From positions 1-64,000 of the forward strand of contig JAQQAL010000008.1 in NCBI GenBank assembly GCA_028532855.1: a stretch of 64,000 bases of DNA, written 5' to 3'. Below are positions 8,480-16,313 of this stretch, in pieces; within the stretch, counting starts at the first letter, position 1, and each line of letters starts with the position of its first letter. The translations under genes and the position numbers were made by a program. The notes under the pieces are model-generated. The model worked only from the letters and a program-made list of their open reading frames with translations. It was not told where the DNA came from and searched no databases. This DNA comes from Candidatus Thalassospirochaeta sargassi. GTDB taxonomy: Bacteria; Spirochaetota; Spirochaetia; UBA9216.

Positions 8480-9109
8480 TTAACCGGCCTCCAGTTGTTT
8501 TTCAACGCGGTCGCGCCCCCTGACAGCCTCGGTAAATGATGAATTAAGCTGCAGAGCTTTTTCATAGGCTTCAAGTGAATACTGCCAGTCCTCAGCCATT
8601 TCACGGGCGTATCCAAGTCTGGACCACCATCTGGCTGAGTTTGGAAAATGATAAACGGCTGTTGTAAAGGCTATATCAGCATGGTTATACTCGCCCAGCC
8701 TGATGAATATTTCCCCCATGAAGAAGTACGCCAGCTCTATGCGGTCTCCCGTAGGAGCAATTACGGTGTATTCTTCAAAGTATTTTAATGATTCCAGGTT
8801 TTTCCCAAGGTAGTAGTTTGCTTCCGCTACTATTTCGATTATTCTTGCATCATAACGGGATATTTTCAGGGCGTCATTGCCGGAATTTAAAGCGGACTGA
8901 AATTCGCCTTTTTTAATGTAGCTCCAGCCGAGCACAACATAGGAATCCATATTCCTGGGCATGCGCTCTATTTCGCTCAGACAGATTTCTATAGCTTTGT
9001 CATAATTCCCGTTTTTATATTCAAGCAGCGCGTCAGCCCTCTCCTGGGCAAAGGCGGCTGTTGATACAAGCAGGATGGCAAGGCTGAGTATAATAATTCT
9101 ATTCTTCAT
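8480..9109 (-). CDS. Exported TPR protein
   Basis: 209 residues with a signal peptide (MKNRIIILSLAILLVSTAAFAQ) and at least four tetratricopeptide repeats through the mature part (for example SYVVLGWSYIKKGEFQSALN and RWWSRLGYAREMAEDWQYSL). Its ATG lies inside the end of the bactofilin gene (11-base overlap), with AGGAAA upstream, indicating translational coupling. It probably acts in the periplasm as an assembly scaffold; its linkage to bactofilin suggests cell-shape or envelope architecture. Confidence 0.8.
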   Translation of the reverse strand: MKNRIIILSLAILLVSTAAFAQERADALLEYKNGNYDKAIEICLSEIERMPRNMDSYVVLGWSYIKKGEFQSALNSGNDALKISRYDARIIEIVAEANYYLGKNLESLKYFEEYTVIAPTGDRIELAYFFMGEIFIRLGEYNHADIAFTTAVYHFPNSARWWSRLGYAREMAEDWQYSLEAYEKALQLNSSFTEAVRGRDRVEKQLEAG

Positions 9110-9476
9110 TTTCCTGTACCTCGTTCGGAGATTTCATTGTACAGATTCCGTTGAACGAACATCCGCTTTCCATAATTATATCGGGAGCGGTTATGTCACC
9201 GTCGACATGACCGCAGGAAAAGATTTCAACTCTGTCGTAGGCGTAGATATTGCCGTGCACCGTACCCTTTACAGATACGATGTTGGCTTCCACCCTTGCT
9301 TCGACAACTGCTGATTCACCGATGTAAAAATCACCTTCGGCTTTAACGTCGCCCTTCATCCGTCCTTTTATCATAAGGGATTTGTCGAATCCCAATTTTC
9401 CTGTAAAATCGATATCCTCTGCAAGTATTGTATCAATTTCAGCTTCATCTATAGTTTGAATTTGAATATCGCTCAT
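9099..9476 (-). CDS. Bactofilin family cytoskeletal protein
   Basis: 125 residues. The central region (about 20-110) is a run of short strands with regular hydrophobic spacing, including GRMKGDVKAEGDFYIGESA and VKGTVHGNIYAYDRVEI. This is the right-handed beta-helix of bactofilins, with short flexible ends and no signal peptide. Such proteins polymerise under the inner membrane and organise cell shape. There is no Shine-Dalgarno sequence, and the promoter at 9485-9513 would start the transcript two bases before ATG. It is first gene of bactofilin-TPR-mtaB. Confidence 0.9.
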   Translation of the reverse strand: MSDIQIQTIDEAEIDTILAEDIDFTGKLGFDKSLMIKGRMKGDVKAEGDFYIGESAVVEARVEANIVSVKGTVHGNIYAYDRVEIFSCGHVDGDITAPDIIMESGCSFNGICTMKSPNEVQENEE

Positions 9477-9484
9477 ATCATCTA

Positions 9485-9513
9485 AATGTACTTACCCTTT
9501 GCCCAGCTGTCAA
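9485..9513 (-). promoter_or_regulatory. Near-consensus promoter giving a near-leaderless bactofilin mRNA
   Basis: Minus strand: TTGACA (9513-9508), 17 bases, TACATT (9490-9485). Counting from the -10 box places +1 at 9478, two bases before the ATG at 9476. Confidence 0.75.
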
Positions 9514-9676
9514 GCGTTCGTCAGCTTTCTTCCTCTTTGCGGCAGGGACGGCAGCGAAAATGCCCGCGCGGGACCGGCGGACCGGAGGAAGCCGGCAAAG
9601 GGCCGCGTGACCGGGCATTGCAGCGCAGGGCCCGGCGCTGTTCGGCGCATGCGACGGGCAGCCGGCCGCCCGAGTG
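9514..9676. other. Very GC-rich intergenic segment
   Basis: By hand count 90 of the 120 bases at 9541-9660 are G or C, far above all neighbours. The segment lies between the end of broken tyrA and the bactofilin promoter. It contains several short palindromes, such as one centred on GCCGGC at about 9660-9667. Open frames exist on both strands (for instance 9478-9699 minus) but none has a ribosome-binding site or sensible composition. I see no gene; a structured RNA or a small acquired fragment are possible. Confidence 0.5.
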
Positions 9677-10405
9677 CTAAAACATCTCCATTGTGTCATT
9701 AAGGGCTTTTTGAAGCCTTACACGCATTTCTTCGGTATGGGGATTGTAACGCTGGAGATCCAGAAACAGCTGCAGGGGATCGTTACAGGTCTGCTCGACT
9801 ATTTCCTGAAGTTTGGTGTAACCGAGGGTTGCAATTACGCTGTCTTTAAGTTCAAGTTCCTTAAGCACCCGGCCTACGAAGTGGGTTATCCCCTGGGTGA
9901 AGGCGGCTTCCTGATCATGTTCATCGGGGGTCATATCGTGGATTACAAGTCCCATTTCATCAAAAACACTGCGCCAGTAATCGCCGCATCCTTTGCCGCT
10001 GCCTTCACAGTCGCGAACGGGATGGAATACCATAGGAAGGCCCTTTACTCCGTTTCGCCCTGAATCCGGCCCGAACATCGGGTGGGTGGCTATTATGCCG
10101 GTACTTTCAGGGAGGAGTTCCTCCATAAGTCTTACGGGTTCTACTTAAACGGAACATGTGTCGAGAACCACTGCCCCGGGTTTCACATACTTTGATATCC
10201 TGTTCAGGACCTCTTCAACCGCGCTGATGGAGCAGCATAGAAAGATTACGTCAAACTCTTTGAATTCTTTTTCTTCTTCAATTGTTTTTATCTGCGAGGG
10301 AAGTTCCCTGCCGCTCCTGCTGTATCCGTATACCTCAAACTTTTCGGCAAGCAAACGGGCCCAGAAGGTTCCGAAACGTCCCATTCCATAAACTGCTGTC
10401 TTCAT
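9677..10405 (-). pseudogene. tyrA: Prephenate/arogenate dehydrogenase broken by one in-frame stop
   Basis: Two open stretches in the same frame make one TyrA-like protein of about 242 codons. The first (10405-10145) has the Rossmann motif YGMGRFG and ends DTCSV. A single TAA (10147-10145) follows, and the frame then continues VEPVRLMEELLP with the THPMFGPDSG motif and the C-terminal helical domain to 9677. Family members read DTCSVK at this point, so TAA stands where AAA or AAG (Lys) is expected: one substitution. TyrA makes the tyrosine precursor hydroxyphenylpyruvate or tyrosine. The rest of the reading frame is intact, so the lesion is recent, an error, or read through. Confidence 0.85.
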
Positions 10406-10479
10406 GTTGTGATAATAGTTGCTTTACTGATTTTTCTCAATATGGGAGCTGAATTTCTGCTTACTGCATCAGATTAACT

Positions 10480-10507
10480 TTGCAAAACATAAGATATATA
10501 TTATTAT
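10480..10507 (+). promoter_or_regulatory. Candidate promoter for pta-dapB-dapA
   Basis: TTGCAA (10480-10485), 16 bases, TATTAT (10502-10507) in an AT-rich region between divergent tyrA and pta. The leader would be about 45 bases and carries AAGGAG before the ATG. Confidence 0.45.
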
Positions 10508-10560
10508 TCCTAAAACTTTTAACATAATTTGATGATTGTAACATAAGGAGAATCACTATA

Positions 10561-11556
10561 ATGGCTTTTAAAGAATTAATGAAAGAAAAAGCAAAAAGAC
10601 TTCAGAAGAAAATTGTTCTTCCGGAGAGCACGGAGTCTAGAACCCTGAAGGCTGCCAGAATTATCATGGACGAAGGACTTGCATCTTCGGTTGTGCTGGT
10701 TGGAAAAACGGGAGATGTTGAGGCAGCTGCTGCCGATGCCGGGGTAAATCTTGACGGTATAACAATTTCCGATCCGACAAATTCAGAAAAAATAAATGCA
10801 TATGCTGCTGAATACTACGAACTTAGAAAGAAAAAGGGCGTTACAGAAGAAGAAGCAAGGGAAGCTATTGTTGATCCTCTCAAATGGGGAGCCATGATGG
10901 TTAGAGTAGGCGATGTTGATGCCATGGTTGCCGGAGCAGAGAATTCTACCGGTAATGTGCTTCGCGCTGCGTTTACTATTATCAAGACTGCACCGGGCGT
11001 TAAGTCCGCTTCAAGCTGTTTTATCATGTATATGCCTGATTCAAAATGGGGTGTAAACGGCAATATGGTCTTCTCTGACTGTGCAACCATTCCTAACCCG
11101 ACTGCTGAGCAGCTTGCGGAAATTGCCATTGCTGCTTCAGAATCATGCAAAAAGTTTCTTGATGCCGAACCTTGCACCGCCATGCTTTCATTCTCCACCA
11201 AGGGATCTGCAAGCCACGAGAATGTAGACAAGGTTGTTGAGGCGACCCGCATTGCGCAGGAGAAACGACCGGACCTTAATATTGACGGCGAGCTCCAGCT
11301 TGATGCTGCTATTGTTCCGGCTATCGGTGACAGCAAGGCTCCCGGTTCAAAGGTTGCCGGTAAGGCGAATGTTCTTGTATTCCCTGATCTTCAGGCAGGA
11401 AATATCGGTTACAAGCTTGTACAGAGACTTGCCGGCGCGGACGCTTACGGTCCTTTCCTTCAGGGTTTTGCGAAACCGGTCAGCGACCTGTCCCGCGGAT
11501 GCAGCATAGAGGATATAGTTACGACCTCGGCTGTGACTATGGCACAGTCCGAATAA
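10561..11556 (+). CDS. pta: Phosphate acetyltransferase
   Basis: Interconverts acetyl-CoA and acetyl phosphate; with acetate kinase (not in this window) it yields ATP from acetyl-CoA. The 331-residue single-domain form shows [16 protein letters not shown] at the start, then [17 protein letters not shown], and the C-terminal [20 protein letters not shown] block. Length matches the short class without the N-terminal DRTGG domain. AAGGAG lies about ten bases before ATG. The Dap genes follow closely (22 bases to dapB), an operon mixing acetate and lysine/peptidoglycan metabolism. Confidence 0.95.
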   Translation: MAFKELMKEKAKRLQKKIVLPESTESRTLKAARIIMDEGLASSVVLVGKTGDVEAAAADAGVNLDGITISDPTNSEKINAYAAEYYELRKKKGVTEEEAREAIVDPLKWGAMMVRVGDVDAMVAGAENSTGNVLRAAFTIIKTAPGVKSASSCFIMYMPDSKWGVNGNMVFSDCATIPNPTAEQLAEIAIAASESCKKFLDAEPCTAMLSFSTKGSASHENVDKVVEATRIAQEKRPDLNIDGELQLDAAIVPAIGDSKAPGSKVAGKANVLVFPDLQAGNIGYKLVQRLAGADAYGPFLQGFAKPVSDLSRGCSIEDIVTTSAVTMAQSE

Positions 11557-11578
11557 CAGCCTGAATAAGAGAGAAAAT

Positions 11579-12325
11579 ATGAACGTATTGATTGTCGGAT
11601 ACGGCAGAATGGGCCATATGATTGAATCTATTCTTCGGAGCCGCGGACATAATATCGCGGGAAGGGTTGATCCTTCAGGAGCCGGTGATTATGAATCGCT
11701 GCGTCCTGATCTGCTTAAAGACGCCGACGCTGTAATTGAGTTTGCGCTGCCCTCTTCCATCAGGGAGAATGCTGAGATCTATGCTGATGCCGGCGTTGCG
11801 GCAATTGTCGGAACCACAGGCTGGGATGCAAGGCGTGATGAAATTAAGGGCGTTATTGAGGATAGGGGCGGAACCTACATGTGGGGATCCAACTTTTCTA
11901 TCGGCGCCCATATGCTGTTTATTCTGGCCGAAAAGGCTGCGGGCCTTATAAATTCGGCAATTCAATATGATATTATGGTCAATGAATACCATCATAAGCT
12001 GAAGAAGGATTCACCCTCCGGAACAGCCCTGACCATTGCCGAGAAGATTATCAATAAATCGGAATTAAAAAGCGAGATAGTCACCGACCGACTCGACCGT
12101 GCTATTGAGCCGCATGAGCTTCATGTTGGTTCGGTTCGCGGCGGAGCCATACCAGGCACCCATACGGTAACGCTCGATTCGACGGCGGACACGATTGAGA
12201 TCAAACACACTGCGCGGAACCGGGAAGGTTTTGCGCTTGGTTCGGTACTGGCGGCGGAATGGCTTCAAGGTAAAAAAGGTTTCTTCAGGGTTGAAGATTT
12301 TATTTCAGAGTCTTTAGGAGTATAG
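11579..12325 (+). CDS. dapB: 4-hydroxy-tetrahydrodipicolinate reductase
   Basis: The second step of the diaminopimelate pathway from aspartate semialdehyde, using NAD(P)H. The Rossmann motif GYGRMG lies at residues 7-12. The catalytic block reads EYHHKLKKDSPSGTAL around residues 138-153, and the GTTGW loop near 79. The 248 residues are typical. GAGAG precedes the ATG. dapA begins two bases after its stop codon, so these sequential enzymes are made from one message. Products serve lysine and peptidoglycan synthesis; spirochaetes often use ornithine in peptidoglycan, so lysine supply may be the main use. Confidence 0.95.
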   Translation: MNVLIVGYGRMGHMIESILRSRGHNIAGRVDPSGAGDYESLRPDLLKDADAVIEFALPSSIRENAEIYADAGVAAIVGTTGWDARRDEIKGVIEDRGGTYMWGSNFSIGAHMLFILAEKAAGLINSAIQYDIMVNEYHHKLKKDSPSGTALTIAEKIINKSELKSEIVTDRLDRAIEPHELHVGSVRGGAIPGTHTVTLDSTADTIEIKHTARNREGFALGSVLAAEWLQGKKGFFRVEDFISESLGV

Positions 12326-12327
12326 TT

Positions 12328-13206
12328 ATGAAATTAGAAGGTGTATTTACGGCGCTGGTTACGCCGTTCAACGAAGACGGCTCGGTTGATGAGCAGAGCC
12401 TCAGAGATCTTGTTGATTTCCAGATTGAAAAGGGCATCTCCGGGCTTGTACCGGTTGGAACTACAGGTGAAAGCCCCACCCTTGATCATCATGAACACGA
12501 TAAGGTTATTGAAACTGTAATAGAGCAGACCGCGAAAAGAGTTCCGATTATTGCCGGAACCGGATCAAACTCGACCGCTGAGGCTATACGACTCACGAAG
12601 CATGCCAGGGATGCCGGGGCTGATTACAGCCTTCAGGTTGCCCCTTATTACAACAAACCCTCACAGGAAGGTTTCTACCGCCACTTCATGGCTGTTGCTG
12701 ATGCGGTGGACATGCCTATGGTTGTTTACAATATTCCGGGCCGAAGCGGCAAGAATATTGAAAACAGCACAATGCTGAGGCTTGCTGAGCACCCGAACGT
12801 GGTTGCTGTAAAGGAAGCAAGCGGCAGTATTCCACAGGTTATGGATCTTGCCCATAAGAAACCGGATGATTTCACCATTCTTTCAGGCGACGACAACCTG
12901 GGGCTTCCCATGATTGCATGCGGCGGACGCGGTATTGTTTCGGTTGCATCAAATATAATTCCTGCAGAGATGGAAGAGCTTGTCCGTACCGCAAACGCAG
13001 GTAATTTTGAGCGGGCGAGAGAACTGCACTATGCGCTGTTCCCCTTCTTTAAAGCGATGTTCATGGACACAAACCCGATTCCCGTTAAATACGCTTGTTT
13101 CCTTAAGGGAATGATGAAGGATGTTTACAGGCTTCCGCTCTGCGAAATGACGGACGAAAACAAGAAAATGCTTGAATCCATCATGAGGGATGCTGGTATT
13201 CTTTAA
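12328..13206 (+). CDS. dapA: 4-hydroxy-tetrahydrodipicolinate synthase
   Basis: Condenses pyruvate with aspartate semialdehyde through a Schiff base on a lysine. The TIM-barrel aldolase signatures are present: GTTGESPTL near residue 44, YYNKPSQEGFYRHF with the catalytic tyrosine near 130-145, and VAVKEAS with the Schiff-base lysine near 161. Length of 292 residues is standard. It is the last gene of the pta-dapB-dapA unit and is followed by a terminator. TTTAGGAG lies before the ATG, inside the end of dapB. Confidence 0.96.
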   Translation: MKLEGVFTALVTPFNEDGSVDEQSLRDLVDFQIEKGISGLVPVGTTGESPTLDHHEHDKVIETVIEQTAKRVPIIAGTGSNSTAEAIRLTKHARDAGADYSLQVAPYYNKPSQEGFYRHFMAVADAVDMPMVVYNIPGRSGKNIENSTMLRLAEHPNVVAVKEASGSIPQVMDLAHKKPDDFTILSGDDNLGLPMIACGGRGIVSVASNIIPAEMEELVRTANAGNFERARELHYALFPFFKAMFMDTNPIPVKYACFLKGMMKDVYRLPLCEMTDENKKMLESIMRDAGIL

Positions 13207-13230
13207 AACTGCTGACGTATAAAAAAAGCA

Positions 13231-13272
13231 GAAAAAAGGCTCAGTCCGTGATGAACGGAACTGAGCCCTTTT
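13231..13272. terminator. Bidirectional terminator between dapA and the convergent gene
   Basis: Stem GGCTCAGTCCGT (13238-13249) pairs with ACGGAACTGAGCC (13255-13267) with one bulged A. T residues follow on the plus strand, and A residues precede it, which become T on the minus strand. It can serve dapA and the convergent gene ending at 13296. Confidence 0.8.
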
Positions 13273-13295
13273 AATATTAATTAAGTCAGACTGAA

Positions 13296-14471
13296 TTACA
13301 TATTTTTTAATGCGTTCTTTGCCATTCTGATGGTCTGGCTGCTCCAGTTAGAGTATTCGACCATCATCAGTGCAGTTTTACCATTGGGGTTACCAGTGTT
13401 CGCAATGGCGTTTATACACTCACGTATTGCCCGCTCATCCTTATACTGAATCCCCGCTACCCTTCTGTCGCTGTGATAAGCGAGATAGGTTGACAGAATA
13501 GTCACGGCATTATTGGAGGAATATGTACCTAAGGCCTGAAGACTGATTACAAGCTCATTTACATTGGTACTGCTGTTGAGCATTACCCCCAGCCATTCGA
13601 CTGCATCTTCATTTTCAGTTCCAAGATCACGAATCATTTCTGCGGCCTTAACCTTGGTCCGGGTTTGATATTCCCTGTCGGTGGGCGTCACCGCGTTATA
13701 AACCAGACTTACCTCAATTGCCGCCGTTGCAGCTTCGGTCTGTCTTTCGGCAGTTGCCTTACTGCGCTCTTCTACACCCAGGGCTGCAAGACGCACCTCA
13801 AAGCTGTTATCAGCTTTGATTATATCAACAACAAGATCGGTTGGATCTTCAACCATGTTCTGAAGCGCCCGTTCGGCCTTCATAACGCTCTCACGTGCAT
13901 AGCGACCGATTGAAGCAAAGAAAACAGGCTCAAAGCCCGCAGGATGTTTCAGTCTTTCAAGGGAGAGAATACAGGCATCTACAACCGAATTTCTCTGTTC
14001 ATTATTTTCTATAGTCAGGATGCCTGTATTAAGATATCGGAGGTGTTCGGCTATCTCGTCCGCGTAGTCGCGTGCACCGGCGTTACCCATTCCCGCTATT
14101 GCGATTGCACGCAGAAACTCATCTTCAGTTGTCTGCATAACCTTATACATTTCCGGTGCCGAATCAACGGCTTTCAGACTTCCGAGCTCACGAATCATCA
14201 TTTTCATTAAATCATCAAGCTGCTGTCTCTCGTTGAAACTCATTGATTCATCGAGAGAATATACTATCTCTTTAAGAGCTTCATTGATGACAGGCTCCAT
14301 ATCCCTGTCATGAAGATCAACGATGTTCTGCATAACCGATAGCCTTGCTTCAAGATTATCCGTTGTGTTATATATCCTCGACCAGACTGCCGACATTTCA
14401 TTGCTGAAAACAGGTGCAGCCGATAAAAGAAGGCAGCCTGCCGCAACAAGGGTAAATATTCTTTTGTTCAT
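13296..14471 (-). CDS. Exported HEAT-like repeat protein, copy 1
   Basis: 391 residues: signal peptide to about residue 23 (ends VFSN), then alpha-helical repeats of the HEAT/armadillo kind. It is a paralogue of the gene at 17810-19009: both have VFSN at the cleavage site, a DMxP segment near residue 55, the same overall length and nearly the same end (RMAKNALKNM here, RAAREALKNLKN there). Probably periplasmic. No enzymatic motif is seen. It is the last gene of a minus-strand run, eight bases after the lipoprotein gene. Confidence 0.75.
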   Translation of the reverse strand: MNKRIFTLVAAGCLLLSAAPVFSNEMSAVWSRIYNTTDNLEARLSVMQNIVDLHDRDMEPVINEALKEIVYSLDESMSFNERQQLDDLMKMMIRELGSLKAVDSAPEMYKVMQTTEDEFLRAIAIAGMGNAGARDYADEIAEHLRYLNTGILTIENNEQRNSVVDACILSLERLKHPAGFEPVFFASIGRYARESVMKAERALQNMVEDPTDLVVDIIKADNSFEVRLAALGVEERSKATAERQTEAATAAIEVSLVYNAVTPTDREYQTRTKVKAAEMIRDLGTENEDAVEWLGVMLNSSTNVNELVISLQALGTYSSNNAVTILSTYLAYHSDRRVAGIQYKDERAIRECINAIANTGNPNGKTALMMVEYSNWSSQTIRMAKNALKNM

Positions 14472-14479
14472 CTTATTTC

Positions 14480-15361
14480 CTATTTCCAGACCGTCACTTC
14501 TTCTGATACATATTCATATTCAGTTTCAGTCCAGTCTTTCAGTTTTCCATTGCCGTCAAAATACTCGGCTTTGAGATGCGAGCCTTCTGCGTCATTAATG
14601 TACGAAACAGTTCTTGATGTGGAACCGTTAGCCCGGAGATATTTTTCTGCTGATACTGCGCCTTCTGTGTAAACATATTCAATTGCCGCTTTCAGCTTGC
14701 CGTCAGCATCAAAATGGCTGTTTTTCACCCTCCGGCCGTCTTCATATTCATTTACAAAATATTCGTAAAGAGTCATTGAGGCGTCATAGATATCGATTCT
14801 GGTATTCAGACCGTCCTCGTAAAGATATCTGGTTTCAGAGATAACTATTCCATCAGCATCAAGGACCCTCCAGAGGGTTTTCCCGCCGATTTCATTATAG
14901 CTGTACTCGGATACTGTCTGAAGCTCGTCGTCGGCACTGTATGACTCTATCCGGATCGGGTTTTCGTTGCCGTCATTAACTGTTTTTCTCCAGGACTTGA
15001 GAATGCCGCGTGAATCAAAAAGTTCCCGCTTAACCGAACCGTCTTCAAGGACTTCAGAAACTGCCGATTCAATAATTTCATCGAACGAGTCAAACAGATC
15101 CTCACGGACTACCTTCATATTTTCATCATAGGTATAGACCATATAGCTTTCTATGTAACCATCGCTGAAGTAATTTGTGTTCTTCAATACATAGGGTATT
15201 TTCACTATTTCCTTAACGGCAGTCTTGCCTTCCGTATCAGCACTGCCACCGTCATTGCCTGCGAGGCGTTCCGGCGAATCGGCAGACCCTGCAGATGATG
15301 TCGCACATCCTGCGACAATCAGAAGACTGACCAGCAGAACTGCTATAATTATTTTTTTCAT
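14480..15361 (-). CDS. Lipoprotein with repeated tyrosine-rich strands
   Basis: 293 residues. A signal ends in LIVAGC, giving a lipidated cysteine near residue 19. The mature part has repeated short units of the form Y-x-ED/DG followed by a charged strand (TRYLYEDGLNTRIDIYD, NEYEDGRRVKNSHFDADGKL). These resemble the repeats of YwqK/MORN- or RHS-like surface proteins but are too diverged to name. AGGAG lies before the ATG. It sits between rsmA (82 bases away) and the HEAT-like gene (8 bases), so likely belongs with the latter in the envelope. Confidence 0.65.
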   Translation of the reverse strand: MKKIIIAVLLVSLLIVAGCATSSAGSADSPERLAGNDGGSADTEGKTAVKEIVKIPYVLKNTNYFSDGYIESYMVYTYDENMKVVREDLFDSFDEIIESAVSEVLEDGSVKRELFDSRGILKSWRKTVNDGNENPIRIESYSADDELQTVSEYSYNEIGGKTLWRVLDADGIVISETRYLYEDGLNTRIDIYDASMTLYEYFVNEYEDGRRVKNSHFDADGKLKAAIEYVYTEGAVSAEKYLRANGSTSRTVSYINDAEGSHLKAEYFDGNGKLKDWTETEYEYVSEEVTVWK

Positions 15362-15443
15362 CGTTATTCTCCTAAACTCTGATTATTCCATCTATTACCT
15401 GATTATATTTATATGTTCTTTAATAGTCAAAACCATGTTAGAT

Positions 15444-16313
15444 TTATTTTGCGAATTCTGCGAAAGTTCTGCTGAGAAGCTCAACGTCAGCAACCGACAG
15501 AGTCTCAGCCCTTCTTCCTCCGTCTATACCGCTGCTTTTCAGTGCTTCGGAAGCCGCTTGCTTACCTATTTTTGATGCAAGTTTGCCTGAAACAAGATTG
15601 TTTGATATTTTTTTTCGCCTTGAAAGAAAGAGATCATCGATAAGGTCATAATAAATATTCGCATCCTCCGGCTCAAATCTGTTGTGAGGACGCATTTCAA
15701 CAATAACAGACTGTACGGCCGGCCTTGGATAAAAAGAACCGGGTTTTAATTCGCCGCGAAGAAATACATCATATTTAGACTGACATACGAGAGAAAAACC
15801 CGAATACTCCTTTCCGCCTGGTTCTGCCGCCATCCTGTGCCCTACCTCTTTCTGCAGAGTAAAGACCATACCGGAAGGTTTTATAGCTGATCTAACGATT
15901 TCGGCTATCATCACCGAACCGGATACATAGGGTAGATTTCCCAGGATGTAATCAGGGGAAGCACTGGCATCGTCACGCATTTTTTTAAAATTCTTCAGAA
16001 AATCGCCTTCTGTCAGGCTGAAATTCGGTATTTCACCGTAAAACTCTTTTAACTGTCCAATGAAGCCATGATCAATCTCAAAAGCTCTCACGTCGGCCCC
16101 ACCCTCCAGCAGATGCCATGTCATGGCGCCGAGACCGGGTCCTATCTCCCATACGGAATCATCAGCGGAAAATCTAAGAAATGATATAATTTTTTCTCTA
16201 CCGCCTTTGTTGACCAGAAAGTTCTGTCCGAATCTTTTCTTCATACTCAAATTTGCTGATTCTAAAAATTCCCTCAGCTCGGCAGGCGAGTCATAATTTA
16301 TGGGATATTCCAT
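15444..16313 (-). CDS. rsmA: 16S rRNA dimethyladenosine transferase
   Basis: RsmA/KsgA dimethylates two adjacent adenosines in the 3' hairpin of 16S rRNA, using SAM. The N-terminal KKRFGQNFLVN and the SAM motif WEIGPGLGAMTWHLL (about residues 56-70) are clear, as is the catalytic NLPY motif near 125. The C-terminal helical domain completes the 289 residues. AGGAG precedes the ATG, which lies within the end of the ComEC gene (23-base overlap), so translation is coupled. Confidence 0.95.
   Translation of the reverse strand: MEYPINYDSPAELREFLESANLSMKKRFGQNFLVNKGGREKIISFLRFSADDSVWEIGPGLGAMTWHLLEGGADVRAFEIDHGFIGQLKEFYGEIPNFSLTEGDFLKNFKKMRDDASASPDYILGNLPYVSGSVMIAEIVRSAIKPSGMVFTLQKEVGHRMAAEPGGKEYSGFSLVCQSKYDVFLRGELKPGSFYPRPAVQSVIVEMRPHNRFEPEDANIYYDLIDDLFLSRRKKISNNLVSGKLASKIGKQAASEALKSSGIDGGRRAETLSVADVELLSRTFAEFAK

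Noticed and set aside
9478-9699. Frames on both strands across the GC-rich island
   Set aside because: Arg/Ala/Pro-rich composition expected from GC-rich noncoding DNA, no ribosome-binding site, and the minus frame crosses the bactofilin promoter and the tyrA end.
10145-10147. Selenocysteine or pyrrolysine as an explanation for the tyrA stop
   Set aside because: The codon is TAA, whereas these use TGA and TAG, and relatives have lysine at the site.
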